The notes under the pieces are model-generated. The model saw only the letters and a program-made list of their open reading frames with translations. It had not been told where the DNA came from and searched no databases. A stretch of DNA of 64,000 nt from Comamonadaceae bacterium OS-4 (GTDB lineage: Bacteria > Pseudomonadota > Gammaproteobacteria > Burkholderiales > Burkholderiaceae_C), in assembly GCA_027924025.1 (NCBI GenBank), contig AP026970.1, positions 3,122,501 to 3,186,500 on the forward strand. Direction: 5' to 3'. Below are positions 51,291-59,607 of this stretch, piece by piece (the first letter of the stretch is position 1; each line of letters starts with the position of its first letter). The translations under genes and the position numbers were made by a program.

Positions 51291-52232
51291 ATGTCCGCAT
51301 TGATCGCTGCCCCCCGCACCGCCCTGGCCACGGCCAACCCGTGGTCCTTGGTGCCGCCGTTGGGGAACTTGGACGCCTACATTTCCGCCGCCAACCGCTT
51401 GCCTATGCTCACCCTGGAAGAAGAGCAGGAGTACGCCCGCAAGTTCAAGAACGACAACGATCTTGAGGCTGCAGGTAAGTTAGTGCTCTCTCACTTGCGT
51501 TTGGTAGTGTCGGTTGCCCGCCAGTACCTGGGTTATGGTTTGCCCCACGGCGACTTGATTCAGGAAGGCAACGTGGGCCTGATGAAGGCGGTCAAACGCT
51601 TCGACCCCGAGCAAGGGGTGCGCTTGGTGAGCTACGCGCTGCACTGGATCAAGGCCGAAATCCACGAATACATCCTGAAAAACTGGCGCATGGTGAAGGT
51701 GGCCACCACCAAGGCCCAGCGTAAGCTGTTTTTCAACCTGCGCTCCATGAAGCAACGCTTCAAGGGCGAAGACGCTGCTGCAGACCTCGACACCCACCGC
51801 GACACACTGAACCCCGACCAGGTCCGCACCATGGCGCGGGAACTGAACGTGAAGCCCGAAGAGGTGCTGGAAATGGAAGCACGCTTGGCCGGTGGCGACG
51901 TGCTGCTAGACCCCAGCCCTTCGGACGAAGGCGAAGATGCCTTCGGCCCAATCACCTACCTGACAGACACCAACCACGAGCCGGTAGCCATGATCGAGGC
52001 CCGCCAACGCGACGTGTTGGCCACAGACGGCATCGCCACTGCGCTGAATAGCCTGGATGACCGCAGCCGCCGCATCGTGGAAGAGCGCTGGCTCAAGGTG
52101 AACGACGACAACTCCGGCGGCATGACGCTGCACGACCTGGCCGCCGAATACGGCGTGAGCGCCGAGCGCATTCGCCAGATCGAAGTGGCCGCCATGAAGA
52201 AGATGAAAACGGCGCTCGCCGCTTACGCTTGA
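51291..52232 (+). CDS. rpoH: RNA polymerase heat-shock sigma factor RpoH (sigma-32)
   Basis: This 313-residue group 3-like sigma-70 protein directs transcription of heat-shock genes. Region 2 reads GDLIQEGNVGLMKAVKRF and YALHWIKAEIHEYIL; the RpoH box is QRKLFFNLRSMKQRF; region 4 ends with the helix-turn-helix LAAEYGVSAERIRQIEVAAM. Length is slightly longer than E. coli sigma-32. AAGGAG lies before the ATG at 51291. The perfect CIRCE element directly upstream shows HrcA control in addition to any other regulation. Confidence 0.96.
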   Translation: MSALIAAPRTALATANPWSLVPPLGNLDAYISAANRLPMLTLEEEQEYARKFKNDNDLEAAGKLVLSHLRLVVSVARQYLGYGLPHGDLIQEGNVGLMKAVKRFDPEQGVRLVSYALHWIKAEIHEYILKNWRMVKVATTKAQRKLFFNLRSMKQRFKGEDAAADLDTHRDTLNPDQVRTMARELNVKPEEVLEMEARLAGGDVLLDPSPSDEGEDAFGPITYLTDTNHEPVAMIEARQRDVLATDGIATALNSLDDRSRRIVEERWLKVNDDNSGGMTLHDLAAEYGVSAERIRQIEVAAMKKMKTALAAYA

Positions 52233-52318
52233 AACTGCAGCGGCACAGACCGCGCAACTTCACGCACAATGCCCCTGCCGGCCCCGCCTGCAGGGGCTTT
52301 TTCTTGGACACAGAGTCA

Positions 52319-53314
52319 ATGACACCTACACGCCGCACCGCTGCAGTTGCTATGCTTTCCATAGCTGCCTGCGCACTATCTACGGGCGCCTACCCCCAAA
52401 ATAACACCCAAACTGCATCGTGGCCGACCAAGCCAGTCCGCATCTTAGTCGGTTTCCCGGGTGGGTCATCGCCAGACCTGACGGCGCGGGCGTTTGCCGA
52501 ACCCTTGTCCAAAGCCTTGGGGCAACCGGTGATTGTGGAAAACAAGGTGGGTGCCGCGGGCAACATCGCCGCCGACGCGGTAGCCAAAGCCACGGATAAC
52601 CACACCATCGGGCTGATGATCAACGGCAACATGACGATTGCCAAGTTGCTCAACCCCAAGCTGAGCTACGACCCGCTCAAAGATCTGACGCCGGTGAGCC
52701 TGCTGGGCGTTTCGCCGCTGGTGCTCACAGCGCCTGCCAACGCACCGGGCAACAATGCCAGCGAGTTTCTGGCCGCCGCGCGGGCCTCCGGCGACAAGTG
52801 GAACTACGGCACACCCGGCGTGGGCACCGTGGGCCATATCGGCATGGAGCTGCTCAAAGCCAAAGCGCGCATGGCGCCCCTGCACGTGCCCTACGCCGGC
52901 TACCCGCAAGTCGCCACTGCCATGATCGCGGGCGACTTGCAACTCAGCCTGCTGCCCCCTGCCTTGGCGTCTGCGCAAATCAGGGCAGGCAAGCTCAAAG
53001 CCATCGGCATCACCGCCAGTGTGCGCAGTGCTTTGGTACCTGAGATTCCCAGCCTGTCAGAGGCTGGGGTGAAAGACCTGAACCTGGAGATCTGGAACGC
53101 TGTGGCCGCGCCCAACAGCATGCCCAAGCCGGTGGTGGCGCGTCTGTCCAGCTTGTTCAGCGAGATTGCCCGCAGCCCGGAAATGCGTCAAAAAATGTTC
53201 CAGCAGGGCTGGACGGTGCAGGGCACCTCGGCGGAAGGGCTGGCAAACCGCGTGAAGGCGGACACGGCCTTGCTGGGCGGCATCATCGCCCAACAGAACA
53301 TCAAAACCGATTAA
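52319..53314 (+). CDS. Bug-family (tripartite tricarboxylate transporter) substrate-binding protein
   Basis: This 331-residue periplasmic protein has a signal peptide (residues 1 to about 27) and the Bug fold, with WPTKPVRILVGFPGGSSPDL, VIVENKVGAAGNIAADAVA and LNLEIWNAVAAPNSMPKPV. Such proteins bind carboxylates; most in this lineage are orphans without TctAB membrane genes, as here. The signal peptide's core (AMLSIAACALSTGAY) is encoded by a copy of the 50-bp dispersed repeat at 52348-52397. Confidence 0.9.
   Translation: MTPTRRTAAVAMLSIAACALSTGAYPQNNTQTASWPTKPVRILVGFPGGSSPDLTARAFAEPLSKALGQPVIVENKVGAAGNIAADAVAKATDNHTIGLMINGNMTIAKLLNPKLSYDPLKDLTPVSLLGVSPLVLTAPANAPGNNASEFLAAARASGDKWNYGTPGVGTVGHIGMELLKAKARMAPLHVPYAGYPQVATAMIAGDLQLSLLPPALASAQIRAGKLKAIGITASVRSALVPEIPSLSEAGVKDLNLEIWNAVAAPNSMPKPVVARLSSLFSEIARSPEMRQKMFQQGWTVQGTSAEGLANRVKADTALLGGIIAQQNIKTD
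52348..52397 (+). repeat. Dispersed 50-bp repeat encoding a signal-peptide core (Bug protein)
   Basis: This copy reads TGCTATGCTTTCCATAGCTG at its start and encodes AMLSIAACALSTGAY in the same frame as the sense copies in dnaE2 and imuB. Its first 30 bases match the copy at 53921-53970 in 25 positions. Confidence 0.65.
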
Positions 53315-53378
53315 GCCACGGGTACTGCCCGCCGGAGCGCCCACACGGCGAGTGTGTGGCGCTCACCTTTTACGCAGT

Positions 53379-53984
53379 TCAGGACTTCAACAGCAGCTGA
53401 ATGTCTGCGGCCAACACCTTTGCCCCGCTGCCGTAACGGGTGAACAGGCGCAGGTTGCCTTGGGTGTCGTAGATGTAGCTGCCCGCTGAGTGGTCCATGG
53501 TGTAACTCGTCGGGGTCTGGCCGTTGACCCGCTTGTAGTACACCTTGAAGTCTTTGGCCAAAACTTCCAGCTTCTCGGGCGTGGTGTAGAGCGCGAGGAA
53601 GGTGGGGTCGAAGTTTTCCATGTAGCCCTTGAGCACTTCGGGCGTATCGCGGGCGGGGTCTACCGTGACAAACAGGCCTTGCAGCTTGTCGCCGTCGGCA
53701 CCCAACACCTTTTTCACTTCGGCCAGCTCCGCCATCGATGTGGGGCAAACATCCGGGCATTGGGTGTAACCGAAGAACATGACGACCACTTTGCCTTTGA
53801 AGTCCGTCAGATGGCGGACCTTGCCATTGTGGTCCGTAAGCTCGAAGTCTTTGGCGTAGCTGGCACCGGTGACATCGACCGAGGAGAACTGGGGCTTGGC
53901 TTCAGAGCAAGCACTCAATAAACCTCCAGCACCCGCAAACAGTGCGCCGGCAGCTATGAATTGGATAGCAGAACGTTTGTTCAT
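53379..53984 (-). CDS. SCO1/SenC-family copper chaperone lipoprotein
   Basis: This 201-residue thioredoxin-fold protein delivers copper to the CuA site of cytochrome oxidase subunit II. The CxxxC copper motif is TQCPDVCPT and the distal His is in TMDHSAGS. A lipoprotein signal is present with lipobox LSAC near residue 26; the preceding Ala/Gly-rich core ([17 protein letters not shown]) is encoded by a 50-bp repeat. Its ATG overlaps the ctaB stop by four bases (ATGA). It is the last gene of the leftward cox assembly group. Confidence 0.93.
   Translation of the reverse strand: MNKRSAIQFIAAGALFAGAGGLLSACSEAKPQFSSVDVTGASYAKDFELTDHNGKVRHLTDFKGKVVVMFFGYTQCPDVCPTSMAELAEVKKVLGADGDKLQGLFVTVDPARDTPEVLKGYMENFDPTFLALYTTPEKLEVLAKDFKVYYKRVNGQTPTSYTMDHSAGSYIYDTQGNLRLFTRYGSGAKVLAADIQLLLKS
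53921..53970 (-). repeat. Dispersed 50-bp repeat encoding the SCO signal-peptide core
   Basis: The minus-strand copy encodes [17 protein letters not shown] in the same frame as the other sense copies. Its first half is strongly similar to the copy at 52348. Confidence 0.65.
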
Positions 53985-54877
53985 AAGAGGTAATGGTCCA
54001 GCAGCAAGGCTGCGAAAAGCACACTCAGGTGAATGAGCGAAAAGCGAAAGGTGGCACGCGCCAGCTCATCCGAGTAATTGCGCAGCAGTTGTACCGCGTA
54101 CCCGCAAAAACCCAAGCTCAGGCCCACCGCCACCACCAGATACAGCCAGCTGCTCATGCCGTACATAAAAGGCAACAAACATGCGGCCAACAGCATGAAG
54201 GTATAGAGCAGGATTTGCAGGCGGGTGAACTCGCTGCCATGGGTTACGGGCAACATCGGCAGGCCCGACTTGCGGTAGTCCTCGACCCGGTACAAGGCCA
54301 AGGCCCAGAAGTGCGGAGGTGTCCACAAAAAGATGATCAAAAACAGGATCAGAGCTTCAGGGCCGACATCCCCGGTCATGGCCGACCAGCCCAACACGGG
54401 CGGCATGGCGCCCGATGCGCCGCCGATCACGATATTCTGAGGAGTCAGGGGCTTGAGGATCACGGTGTAGACCACCGCGTAGCCGACAAAGGTGGCGAAG
54501 GTCAGCCACATGGTGAGCGGGTTGACCCAGAGATACAAGATGGCAGAGCCAGCTGCACACAGCATGGCTGAAAAGATCAGCGTCTGGGTGTCGCTCAACT
54601 CGCCTCGCGCAGTGGGACGCCAGGCGGTGCGCTTCATTTTGGCGTCGATTCCTTTTTCCACGATGCAATTGAACGCCGCTGCCGCGCCGGCGACGAGGTA
54701 AATGCCAAAGCAAGCCACCGCGGCATGGAGTACTTGCGCTGCCGTAGGCGCGCCCGGCACAGCCAGCACCATGCCGATGAGCGCACAAAAAACAATCAGC
54801 TGAATTACGCGGGGCTTCGTCAGGGCGTGGAATTGCGCCAGCACAGAGGGCTTGGGGGCGGCCATATCAACAGTCAT
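53981..54877 (-). CDS. ctaB: Protoheme IX farnesyltransferase (heme O synthase)
   Basis: This 298-residue inner-membrane UbiA-family prenyltransferase converts heme B to heme O for aa3-type oxidase. The prenyl-diphosphate motif appears as [15 protein letters not shown] with [11 protein letters not shown], and the second conserved loop is [16 protein letters not shown]. The first loop has Glu where Asp is frequent. About nine hydrophobic helices are visible. It lies between ctaA (24-base gap) and the SCO gene (ATGA overlap). Confidence 0.95.
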   Translation of the reverse strand: MTVDMAAPKPSVLAQFHALTKPRVIQLIVFCALIGMVLAVPGAPTAAQVLHAAVACFGIYLVAGAAAAFNCIVEKGIDAKMKRTAWRPTARGELSDTQTLIFSAMLCAAGSAILYLWVNPLTMWLTFATFVGYAVVYTVILKPLTPQNIVIGGASGAMPPVLGWSAMTGDVGPEALILFLIIFLWTPPHFWALALYRVEDYRKSGLPMLPVTHGSEFTRLQILLYTFMLLAACLLPFMYGMSSWLYLVVAVGLSLGFCGYAVQLLRNYSDELARATFRFSLIHLSVLFAALLLDHYLL

Positions 54878-54901
54878 TCGGATTCTCTGGTTTTTGTTCT
54901 A

Positions 54902-56026
54902 TCAGCCGGCGGCATCCGCATTGCGGCTCCGGACCCACGCCCACACTAACACCATGACCAGCGCGCCTGCGCCGCCTGTGTGCATGACGGCGGCCAGCAA
55001 GGGCCAGCCGAGTACCACGTTGCTCAAGCCGGTGGCCAGTTGCAACAGCAACAAGGCGCACAACCAAAGCGCTGGCCGTTTCAGCACCGGCTGCCGGTAC
55101 CAATACCAAGCCAAGGCACCCAACAAGGCAAAGGTGAGCATCGCCATCATGCGGTGCCCCATGTGTATGGCGGTGAGGGCTTGGAAACTCAGGGACTCCC
55201 CAGAGGCTGTCAGCCCCAAGGGGCGCCAGAACTCGAGGGCGCCCGCCCAGTCCATAGGCGGCCACAGGGTGCCTTGGCATCCCGGGAATTCGGTACAGGC
55301 CAGAACCGCGTAATTAGTGCTGACCCATGCACCCGATGCCGCCTGAAACCCCAAGAGGGCAAGGCCAGCTACGGTCCAGATCACATAAGGACGCGGCAAC
55401 ATCCGGCTGCGGGAGGCCAGCGCACTCTTGGGTTGCCCCATGGCCACTTGCGCCACGAGCAGTGCCAGCAAGGTGTAACCCCCCAGCAAGTGCAAACTGA
55501 CAATCGCAGGAAAAAGCTTCATGGTGACCGTCAAGGCGCCGAAAGCGCCCTGCACACAGACCCAAAGCAGCGTCACCGTGGGCCACCAAGGGTTGAATGC
55601 GGTCGACGGCGAGCGCTTATAGCTCCGCCAAGCCCAGACAGTCATGAGCGTGATCAAGGCACCCACGCCGGTTGCCATGTAGCGGTGGACCATTTCGATC
55701 CAGGCTTTTCCGTGGGTCACTGGGCCCTCGGGCAACAGGGACTGCGCCATGGCGATGTCATGTTTGGCTCCCAGGGGGCTGGCATTGCCGTAGCAACCGG
55801 GCCAATCAGGGCAGCCGAGTCCGCTGTCTGTGAGCCGCGTAAATGCGCCAAAGAGCACGAGGTCGAAGGTCAGGAACAGAGTCACCGCCACCAACGCTTG
55901 GTAGCGGCTGGGGCTCGTGCCGGCCCGGTGGCGCAGATAGACCCATAGTGCGGGCACGCTGGCAATCAGCGCGCCGATCACCAGTACCCGCAAGATCGGG
56001 CTCAAGTCGTACAAGCTTGTTTCCAT
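54902..56026 (-). CDS. ctaA: Heme A synthase (COX15/CtaA family)
   Basis: This 374-residue inner-membrane protein hydroxylates heme O to heme A. Eight or so helices are visible, with conserved His residues in EMVHRYMATGVGAL, VSLHLLGGYTLLALL, TAIHMGHRMMAML and VMHTGGAGAL, which bind heme in this family. Its position between a small assembly gene and ctaB is standard for beta-proteobacterial cox clusters. Confidence 0.94.
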   Translation of the reverse strand: METSLYDLSPILRVLVIGALIASVPALWVYLRHRAGTSPSRYQALVAVTLFLTFDLVLFGAFTRLTDSGLGCPDWPGCYGNASPLGAKHDIAMAQSLLPEGPVTHGKAWIEMVHRYMATGVGALITLMTVWAWRSYKRSPSTAFNPWWPTVTLLWVCVQGAFGALTVTMKLFPAIVSLHLLGGYTLLALLVAQVAMGQPKSALASRSRMLPRPYVIWTVAGLALLGFQAASGAWVSTNYAVLACTEFPGCQGTLWPPMDWAGALEFWRPLGLTASGESLSFQALTAIHMGHRMMAMLTFALLGALAWYWYRQPVLKRPALWLCALLLLQLATGLSNVVLGWPLLAAVMHTGGAGALVMVLVWAWVRSRNADAAG

Positions 56027-56034
56027 GGTGGTAC

Positions 56035-56727
56035 CTATTCGCGTCCTGCACGATCCCAGAACTGGGCTGCGCGCATCAAACGGTCCAAATCACGCTTGAC
56101 CTTGAGCGCTGTCTCGGCATTCAAGCCGGCAGGAAAACGCATCATCCAGTTGCCTAAAGGGTCTACCAGATACAAGTGATCTTCCAGCTGGCGGCCCGGC
56201 TCTGCCTGCAGCCACTGGGCCAATGCGTCCCCGGGTACACGAAGTACGGTGGCGTCTTTCAGTGCAGGCTGCAAATCGGCAGACACCGGCACCTCATCCT
56301 TCACCAGCCAGACCCAATCAAGACGGTCTTTCTCTTTCCCCAGCCCTTCGCGCAGTTGGCGTTGGAGATAGAGGTGCTGTTGGCAAGCCGCCTCACACGC
56401 ACCACTGGCCACACTCACAAAGAGCCACTGGCCCTTGAGTGTAGGTAACTGCACTGGAGCCCCTTGCAAGTTGACTGCAGCGATGGCCGGCAATGGACGC
56501 TGCGGTTGGATCAACTCCCCAAAATTCCGACGTCCATCCGGGCGGATAACGTAATACGTGAAGTATGACGCGATGACCGGTGCAGCACATACCAACATAA
56601 CGACCAACATGCGCCAACGGCCGGCGCGTGTGTTGACCGCACGGGTCTGGAGCTCGCCGGAAGGCTCTGGCAGGGAATGAACAGTCAGTCCCAGCGGGCG
56701 GTCATCAGGAATCGGCGGGCTAGACAT
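56035..56727 (-). CDS. Membrane-anchored thioredoxin-like cox-assembly protein, uncharacterised
   Basis: This 230-residue protein has one membrane helix near residues 40-60 (MLVVMLVCAAPVIASYFTYYV, split as MLVVMLVCAAPVIA and SYFTYYV) followed by a periplasmic domain: PTLKGQWLFVSVASGACEAACQQHLYLQ. The SGACEAAC segment, a CxxxC in a thioredoxin-like context, recalls SCO proteins. It is common between SURF1 and ctaA in Burkholderiales; function is presumably oxidase copper or redox assembly. It overlaps SURF1 by 8 bases. Confidence 0.72.
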   Translation of the reverse strand: MSSPPIPDDRPLGLTVHSLPEPSGELQTRAVNTRAGRWRMLVVMLVCAAPVIASYFTYYVIRPDGRRNFGELIQPQRPLPAIAAVNLQGAPVQLPTLKGQWLFVSVASGACEAACQQHLYLQRQLREGLGKEKDRLDWVWLVKDEVPVSADLQPALKDATVLRVPGDALAQWLQAEPGRQLEDHLYLVDPLGNWMMRFPAGLNAETALKVKRDLDRLMRAAQFWDRAGRE

Positions 56728-57457
56728 GGGAATCAGTATCCTTGGGTAGTGAAGTGCGTCGTCGCAATTGAAACCAGGCAAACAGTCCGACGATTAACGC
56801 AGTGAGTGCAAACCACTGCGCTGCATAACCATGGTGTTTTTCGACCCCAGCGTTGACGACAGGCCAATCCCGCAAGAGCCCCTCAGAGACTGGTCCGGTT
56901 TGAACTACCGTCGCATGGGTCGCAAGTGCGAGCCCGGTCTCGATGCGAAATTGCGACAAGTCTAGATTTTGCCGGATCGCCCCAACGCTTGGGTCGCCCA
57001 GCTCATAAAGCTTGGATGGCGGCAAGGCAATTCGGCCGGTGATGTCGACCAGCCCCACAGGGGACTCGACCCCTGGGAGTTGGCTGCGATCCACAAAATT
57101 ACGAGGGGCCCAGCCCCGCTGGACCATGACTACCGTGTCGGTATTCTGGATACGCAAAGGCGTAAGAACATAGAACCCGACCTTGGCAAGCATCTGACGG
57201 TTGTCCAAAAACACAGTGCGATCAGCGACCCATTGCCCGCGTAGCTGCACCGGTCGATGCAACACCGACAACGGGTTTTGGTCCTTGATCCAGTCGTCAC
57301 CGGTAAGGGGGGCCGCGTTTTGGGCGGTTTGCATCGCGCGGACGAAATTCTGTTTCTCCGCCGCACGCCGCAACTGCCAAAAGCCGAGCGATAGTGTGAA
57401 CGCAGCCGACAGAAAAGCGGCAATTGCGATCACCCACCAACGCATTTTCTTATTCAC
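56720..57457 (-). CDS. SURF1-family cytochrome oxidase assembly protein
   Basis: This 245-residue protein has an N-terminal helix (RWWVIAIAAFLSAAFTLSLGF, split as RWWVIAIAAFLS and AAFTLSLGF), a periplasmic domain and a C-terminal helix (GYAAQWFALTALIVGLFAWF). That is the SURF1 layout, and SURF1 binds heme A during subunit I maturation. FWQLRRAAEKQ, VMVQRGWAPRN and HHGYAAQWFAL are family blocks. I choose the GTG at 57455-57457, which has GAAAGG upstream; ATG at 57445 is the alternative. Its start codon lies 6 bases from that of the divergent gene. Confidence 0.88.
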   Translation of the reverse strand: MNKKMRWWVIAIAAFLSAAFTLSLGFWQLRRAAEKQNFVRAMQTAQNAAPLTGDDWIKDQNPLSVLHRPVQLRGQWVADRTVFLDNRQMLAKVGFYVLTPLRIQNTDTVVMVQRGWAPRNFVDRSQLPGVESPVGLVDITGRIALPPSKLYELGDPSVGAIRQNLDLSQFRIETGLALATHATVVQTGPVSEGLLRDWPVVNAGVEKHHGYAAQWFALTALIVGLFAWFQLRRRTSLPKDTDSHV

Positions 57458-57463
57458 GTAATA

Positions 57464-57694
57464 ATGCCTTTCATGACCTATCTCGCAATTCTGGCCTTTG
57501 TTGCAATTCTGGGTAGCCTGGGAGCCGCCCTCTATTTCATGTTGCGCGGCGGAAACTCTCAGCACGCGAAATCGAAAAATATGGCTCGCGCCTTGGGTTT
57601 GCGTGTGGGGGTATCCGTGTTTTTGTTTCTTTGTATTTTGGTGGCTTGGAAGCTAGGCTACATCCACCCGACGGGTATTCCCGAAGGCCGCTGA
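57464..57694 (+). CDS. Twin-transmembrane DUF2909 protein
   Basis: This 76-residue protein has two hydrophobic helices (LAILAFVAILGSLGAALYFML, split as LAILAFVAILG and SLGAALYFML; VGVSVFLFLCILVAWKLGY) joined by a basic loop. The DUF2909 family occurs next to coxC/SURF1 in beta-proteobacteria; function is unknown but a link to oxidase assembly is likely. It is the only plus-strand gene in the cox region. Starts at 57464 or 57473 are possible; neither has a clear ribosome-binding site. It shares a terminator with coxC. Confidence 0.8.
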   Translation: MPFMTYLAILAFVAILGSLGAALYFMLRGGNSQHAKSKNMARALGLRVGVSVFLFLCILVAWKLGYIHPTGIPEGR

Positions 57695-57705
57695 TTGTGA
57701 CCGAC

Positions 57706-57737
57706 ACAAAAAAGGCACCCGAAGGTGCCTTTTTTGT
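57706..57737. terminator. Bidirectional terminator between DUF2909 and coxC genes
   Basis: A perfect 14-bp stem (ACAAAAAAGGCACC / GGTGCCTTTTTTGT) with a CGAA loop serves both convergent genes. Confidence 0.93.
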
Positions 57738-57749
57738 AGGTGTGCACGA

Positions 57750-58631
57750 TCAGAACCAGTAAACCAGCACGTAGAGTCCCAACCAGACCACGTCCACAAA
57801 GTGCCAGTACCAGGCAGCGCCTTCAAAGCCGAAATGGCGCTCAGGGGTGAAGTGGCCCTTTTGCAGACGCAATGTGATGAAAAGCAACATCAGCATCCCC
57901 ACGAGCACGTGGAAGCCGTGGAAGCCGGTCAGCATGTAGAAAGTAGAACCGAACACCCCGGAGCTGAGCTTCAGGTTGTAAGCGGTGTAGGCGTGATAGT
58001 ACTCATAGCCCTGAACAAACAAGAAGGTCACACCCAGCAAGACAGTGGCCCACATGAAGGCGATCGTCTTGGAACGGTTACCGTCAATCAAGGCGTGGTG
58101 TGCAATGGTCAAAGTGACGCCCGATGTCAACAACAAAGCCGTGTTAATCGTAGGCAGCCAGAAAGGTCCCATGGTGGTGAAGGGCTCCACGATACCGCCG
58201 GGAGAAGCGGTCACTCCGGCGGCCACACTGGGCCAAACAGCCTTGAAGTCGGGCCAGAGCAAGGAATTCTCCAAGCTACCAAGCGCTGGCACCGAATGTG
58301 AACGCGCCCACCAAAGTGCTGTAAAGAAGGCGCCGAAGAACATGACTTCGGAAAAAATGAACCAACTCATGCTCCAACGGTAGGAGATGTCGATCTTCCG
58401 GCCGTACTGGCCGCCCTCACTCTCTGTCACGGCATCGCGGAACCATTGATAGAGGACGAACAGCCACCACACCATACCCAGCATGAGCGAGTATTTGCCC
58501 CAGGCGGAACCGTTGACCCACTGCCCCGCTCCGAGAATCACGAAGAACAAACCGGCCGCCGCCATCACAGGGTGACGAGAGGGTCCGGGCACAAAGTAAT
58601 AAGGCGTTGTGCCATGTGTCGCTGAGCTCAT
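57750..58631 (-). CDS. coxC: Cytochrome c oxidase subunit III
   Basis: This 293-residue inner-membrane subunit of aa3-type oxidase has seven predicted helices. Conserved blocks are SWFIFSEVMFFGAFFTALWW, with the Glu that shapes the lipid/proton region, and GFHGFHVLVGMLML and WYWHFVDVVWLGLYVLVYW. The ATG at 58629-58631 gives MSSATHGTTPYYFVPGP. It is downstream of DUF2970 and ends at the bidirectional terminator. Confidence 0.95.
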   Translation of the reverse strand: MSSATHGTTPYYFVPGPSRHPVMAAAGLFFVILGAGQWVNGSAWGKYSLMLGMVWWLFVLYQWFRDAVTESEGGQYGRKIDISYRWSMSWFIFSEVMFFGAFFTALWWARSHSVPALGSLENSLLWPDFKAVWPSVAAGVTASPGGIVEPFTTMGPFWLPTINTALLLTSGVTLTIAHHALIDGNRSKTIAFMWATVLLGVTFLFVQGYEYYHAYTAYNLKLSSGVFGSTFYMLTGFHGFHVLVGMLMLLFITLRLQKGHFTPERHFGFEGAAWYWHFVDVVWLGLYVLVYWF

Positions 58632-58683
58632 TTCTTCTCCATTTCTTCTCAAATCCGAATCTTTACCCTGAGGTCGTTCGCGC

Positions 58684-58893
58684 TTAAGCGCCCACCACCC
58701 ACTTCACCAGGCTGATCAGCCCTACCACCAACAGCCCGGCAGCAATCAAACCCACGAGCACCACATGCAAAGGGTTCACCTTGGAAAGGTCATCTCGGTA
58801 GCCTTTGCTACTGCGAATCCCCAAAAAGGACCAAGCCACCAACTTCACACTGGTCAGAAACGACACCTTCCTTGTTGTGGCTTCTTGTGACAT
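58684..58893 (-). CDS. DUF2970 small membrane protein
   Basis: This 69-residue protein has a conserved N-terminal block (SVKLVAWSFLGIRSSKGYRDD) written here as SVKLVAWSFLGI and RSSKGYRDD, and one C-terminal helix (HVVLVGLIAAGLLVVGLISLV, about 44-64). This is the DUF2970 pattern found between ctaG and coxC. Function is unknown, probably oxidase assembly. Its ATG shares one base with the ctaG stop (TGATG), so translation is coupled. Confidence 0.88.
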   Translation of the reverse strand: MSQEATTRKVSFLTSVKLVAWSFLGIRSSKGYRDDLSKVNPLHVVLVGLIAAGLLVVGLISLVKWVVGA

Positions 58894-59489
58894 CAAGAAC
58901 CCGCAGACGCATCAAGCGAGGGCTTCACTACAGCCACGGGTGCCGGAGGCGTCTTTCCACCCACTTCAAAAAAGGTATACGACAAAGTAATAGTCGTCAC
59001 GTCTTTTGAGAGCTTGGGATCAATGACGAAGACCACCGGCCAAGACTTCTTCTCCCCTGGCTCCAAGGTGTACTGGCTGAAACAGAAGCACTCGAGCTTG
59101 TTGAAGTGCGCCGAGGCCTGCATCGGCGCATAGCTGGGGATCGCCTGTGCTGACATGCGCCGGTTTTGCACATTCTGAAATTCGTAAACCACGGTAGTCA
59201 TTTCACCGGGATGAACGACCATCGATCGCTGAGCCGGACGAAACTCCCACGGGCCGCGGGAGTTGGCATCGAACTCGACGGTGATGCTCCTAGAGGTGTC
59301 TACCTGTGAATTCACCGGCATTGCCTTCTTACCCAAGATCACTTGTTCGCCGAGGGCCAAGATATTGATCCCGGTCATCTCACAAATGGCTTGGTACAAA
59401 GGCACCAACGCATAACCGAAAGCGAACATGCTGACGGTGATCACCGCCAGCTTGCCCATCATTTTCCGGTTCGCGCGGACATTGGCCAT
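58893..59489 (-). CDS. ctaG: Cytochrome c oxidase assembly protein CtaG (Cox11)
   Basis: This 198-residue protein inserts copper into the CuB site of subunit I. An N-terminal membrane helix (LAVITVSMFAFGYALVPLYQ) is followed by an Ig-like periplasmic domain with the copper motif LECFCFSQYTLEPGEKK, containing the CFCF pair. Length fits Cox11. It lies one base after the 38-residue small assembly gene and overlaps DUF2970. Confidence 0.95.
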   Translation of the reverse strand: MANVRANRKMMGKLAVITVSMFAFGYALVPLYQAICEMTGINILALGEQVILGKKAMPVNSQVDTSRSITVEFDANSRGPWEFRPAQRSMVVHPGEMTTVVYEFQNVQNRRMSAQAIPSYAPMQASAHFNKLECFCFSQYTLEPGEKKSWPVVFVIDPKLSKDVTTITLSYTFFEVGGKTPPAPVAVVKPSLDASAGS

Positions 59490-59490
59490 G

Positions 59491-59607
59491 CTACTTCCCC
59501 AACAAAATCATTTTGGCCATGAATCCCACGAAGAAGACGGCAGCGACGGAAGCCAGAATCAGCCCCAATCGTGCGTTCGCCTTCTTCTGATCATTAGGTT
59601 CAGACAT
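59491..59607 (-). CDS. Cytochrome oxidase small assembly protein (38 residues)
   Basis: A 38-residue frame between coxA and ctaG encodes [13 protein letters not shown] followed by one membrane helix (LGLILASVAAVFFVGFMAKM) and a short tail ILLGK. Tiny proteins of this form sit at this place in many Burkholderiales cox operons. Its ATG overlaps the coxA stop by one base (TAATG) and its stop is one base before ctaG, so it is tightly coupled to both. Confidence 0.85.
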   Translation of the reverse strand: MSEPNDQKKANARLGLILASVAAVFFVGFMAKMILLGK

